Source of the DNA: an uncultured Alphaproteobacteria bacterium
GTDB lineage: Bacteria > Pseudomonadota > Alphaproteobacteria > Sphingomonadales > Sphingomonadaceae
Direction: 5' to 3'
Assembly: GCA_903939555.1 (NCBI GenBank)
Contig: CAJAHV010000086.1
Coordinates: forward strand, 1-6,330
DNA: 6,330 bases
The translations under genes and the position numbers were made by a program. A model generated the notes under the pieces. The model did no database searches and was not told the origin of the DNA. It saw only the letters and a program-made list of their open reading frames with translations. Positions 5,429-6,330 of this stretch are shown here, one piece after another. Position 1 is the first letter of the stretch; each line of letters begins with the position of its first letter.

Positions 5429-6063
5429 CACCCACCCTTTTCGCGATAGGCCGGCAGCGCCAACCCGCGGCCGATCGCCAGCCCGCGCAGGATGAAGCCG
5501 GCGGCGACGCCCAAGCCGCTCGCCAGCCAGCTATCGACACCAAATTCGGCAAGCCCGACATAGGTCGTCGCCCCCAGCGCTGCCGCCGAGACATAGATTT
5601 CGCGGCGCAGCAGGATCGACGGCACTCCGGCGAGTACATCACGGATGATCCCGCCAAAGCTCGCCGTCAGCACACCCATGACGATGCAGACCAGCGGCGG
5701 CAGGCCCTGGCTGCCGGCCTTGGCGGCACCGATGACAGCATAGGCCGCCATGCCGATGGCATCGAACCACAACAGCGACGGCAACGGCCAGCGATCGGCG
5801 CGCAACACCCAGACGGCGAGTGCCGCGGCAAGGCAGACAGCGATGTAATCCGACCGCCCGACCCAGAAAACCGGCGCACCGATGAGCAGATCGCGCAGCG
5901 TGCCGCCACCGATGCCGGTGATCGCGGCGAAAAACGCAAAGGTAACGATCGTCTGCCGCGCCCGTGCCGCTGCCAGCGCCCCCGAAATGGCAAAGACCGC
6001 GACGCCCGCCATGTCGAGCCCGGCGAGCAGCGGCCGGATCGCATCGAGCGGTGGCTCGATCAT
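5428..6063 (-). CDS. TRIC/UPF0126 (YicG-like) family membrane protein
   Basis: The 211-residue inner-membrane protein has the two-fold repeated signature of prokaryotic trimeric intracellular cation channel homologues (UPF0126): GIGGGTLRDLLIG (50-62) and SFGGIIRDVLAG (135-146), each a glycine-rich kinked helix with an Arg-Asp pair. Hydrophobic segments lie near residues 15-33, 38-56, 72-87, 97-114, 122-140, 155-172 and 179-193, giving the seven-helix pattern of two three-helix repeats plus a last helix. Other family pieces are FDAIGMAAYA (100-109) and the VPSILLRREIYVSAA segment. Known homologues conduct monovalent cations; the physiological role in bacteria is unclear, and conduction here is inferred. 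The ATG at 6063 overlaps the stop of the upstream reverse-strand gene as ATGA, which supports this start although no clear ribosome site is seen. It converges on ybaB. Confidence 0.93.
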   Translation of the reverse strand: MIEPPLDAIRPLLAGLDMAGVAVFAISGALAAARARQTIVTFAFFAAITGIGGGTLRDLLIGAPVFWVGRSDYIAVCLAAALAVWVLRADRWPLPSLLWFDAIGMAAYAVIGAAKAGSQGLPPLVCIVMGVLTASFGGIIRDVLAGVPSILLRREIYVSAAALGATTYVGLAEFGVDSWLASGLGVAAGFILRGLAIGRGLALPAYREKGG

Positions 6064-6330
6064 GCCCGGCGGCGCGGCCGCAAGCGCCGCCAGATCAGCA
6101 CAAAGCCACTCAGAACCGACAGCAGCGCCAGCGCTGCCGAAGCGATGAGCAGCGGGTGGTGCGTGTCCTCACGCCCCTGCGGATCAAGAATGTGCAGCCC
6201 CCAGGCGAAATCGAACCAGCGCCACAGGCCGGTGCGCACCGCCAGGACCTCGCCCGCCGTGCCAATATAGACATGGGTGCCATCGGCATCACCAACCAGC
6301 CAGACGCCGCCAGGGCGGCGTAATTCGAGC
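6060..6330 (-). CDS. PepSY-associated membrane protein, C-terminal fragment
   Basis: On the reverse strand a frame enters from the right edge and ends at TGA 6062-6060, giving 89 residues and no start in view. It reads LELRRPGGVWLVGDADGTHV, then a segment with YIGTAGEVLAVRTG, then WFDFAWGLHILDPQGREDTH and HPLLIASAALALL. The 'LHI(L/M)D...(E)D..HPLL' motif just before a transmembrane helix (about 60-79) and a basic cytoplasmic tail (RRLRPRRRA) is typical of the C terminus of PepSY domain / PepSY_TM proteins, inner-membrane proteins often linked to iron or siderophore uptake or to flavin reduction. The substrate is not evident from this fragment. It overlaps the TRIC-family gene by 4 nt, so the two are likely one operon transcribed right to left. 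Confidence 0.72.
   Translation of the reverse strand, partial: LELRRPGGVWLVGDADGTHVYIGTAGEVLAVRTGLWRWFDFAWGLHILDPQGREDTHHPLLIASAALALLSVLSGFVLIWRRLRPRRRA

Noticed and set aside
6110..6295. Reverse-strand ORF of 61 residues
   Set aside because: It is Arg/Cys-rich and out of frame with the PepSY-type reading frame, which explains the same DNA better and ends exactly at the TRIC-family start.

Overview
The window is GC-rich with strong G/C bias at third codon positions and looks like ordinary chromosomal DNA of an alphaproteobacterium. The DnaX, YbaB and TRIC-family protein types and the ffs-dnaX-ybaB order suggest Sphingomonadales, but that placement is from memory of family sequences, not a search.

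Left block (about 1-2666, all + strand): the C-terminal end of one cysteine-desulfurase-like PLP enzyme, then a complete second cysteine desulfurase (155-1291), a [2Fe-2S] adrenodoxin-type ferredoxin 3 nt downstream (1295-1630), and an exported L,D-transpeptidase (1653-2666) 22 nt further on. The first three form a likely sulfur-mobilisation / Fe-S module; the transpeptidase is a cell-wall enzyme that seems to ride on the same transcript. A 23-codon reading frame (87-158) exactly bridges the two desulfurases with ATGA overlaps at both ends.

Middle block (2667-3275): about 600 nt without a protein gene. It is not empty: it carries the small bacterial SRP RNA gene (ffs, about 2921-3018), recognisable by its domain IV core and a closing 10-bp helix, with a plausible promoter. 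It also holds a perfect 8-bp hairpin and a dnaX leader that can form two mutually exclusive hairpins, one ending right at the dnaX start codon, which has no Shine-Dalgarno sequence.

Right block: dnaX (3276-5036, DNA polymerase III tau) overlaps ybaB/ebfC (5020-5346) by 17 nt. recR, which often follows ybaB, is not here. Instead the next genes come from the opposite strand: a TRIC/UPF0126-family membrane protein (5428-6063) and, upstream of it and running off the right edge, the C-terminal end of a PepSY-associated membrane protein. These last two overlap by 4 nt.

I see no mobile element, CRISPR array, tRNA, rRNA or clear novel multi-gene system. The most interesting items are small: the bridging micro-ORF, the degenerate internal repeat in the L,D-transpeptidase, the RNA structures before dnaX and the loss of the dnaX-ybaB-recR link.
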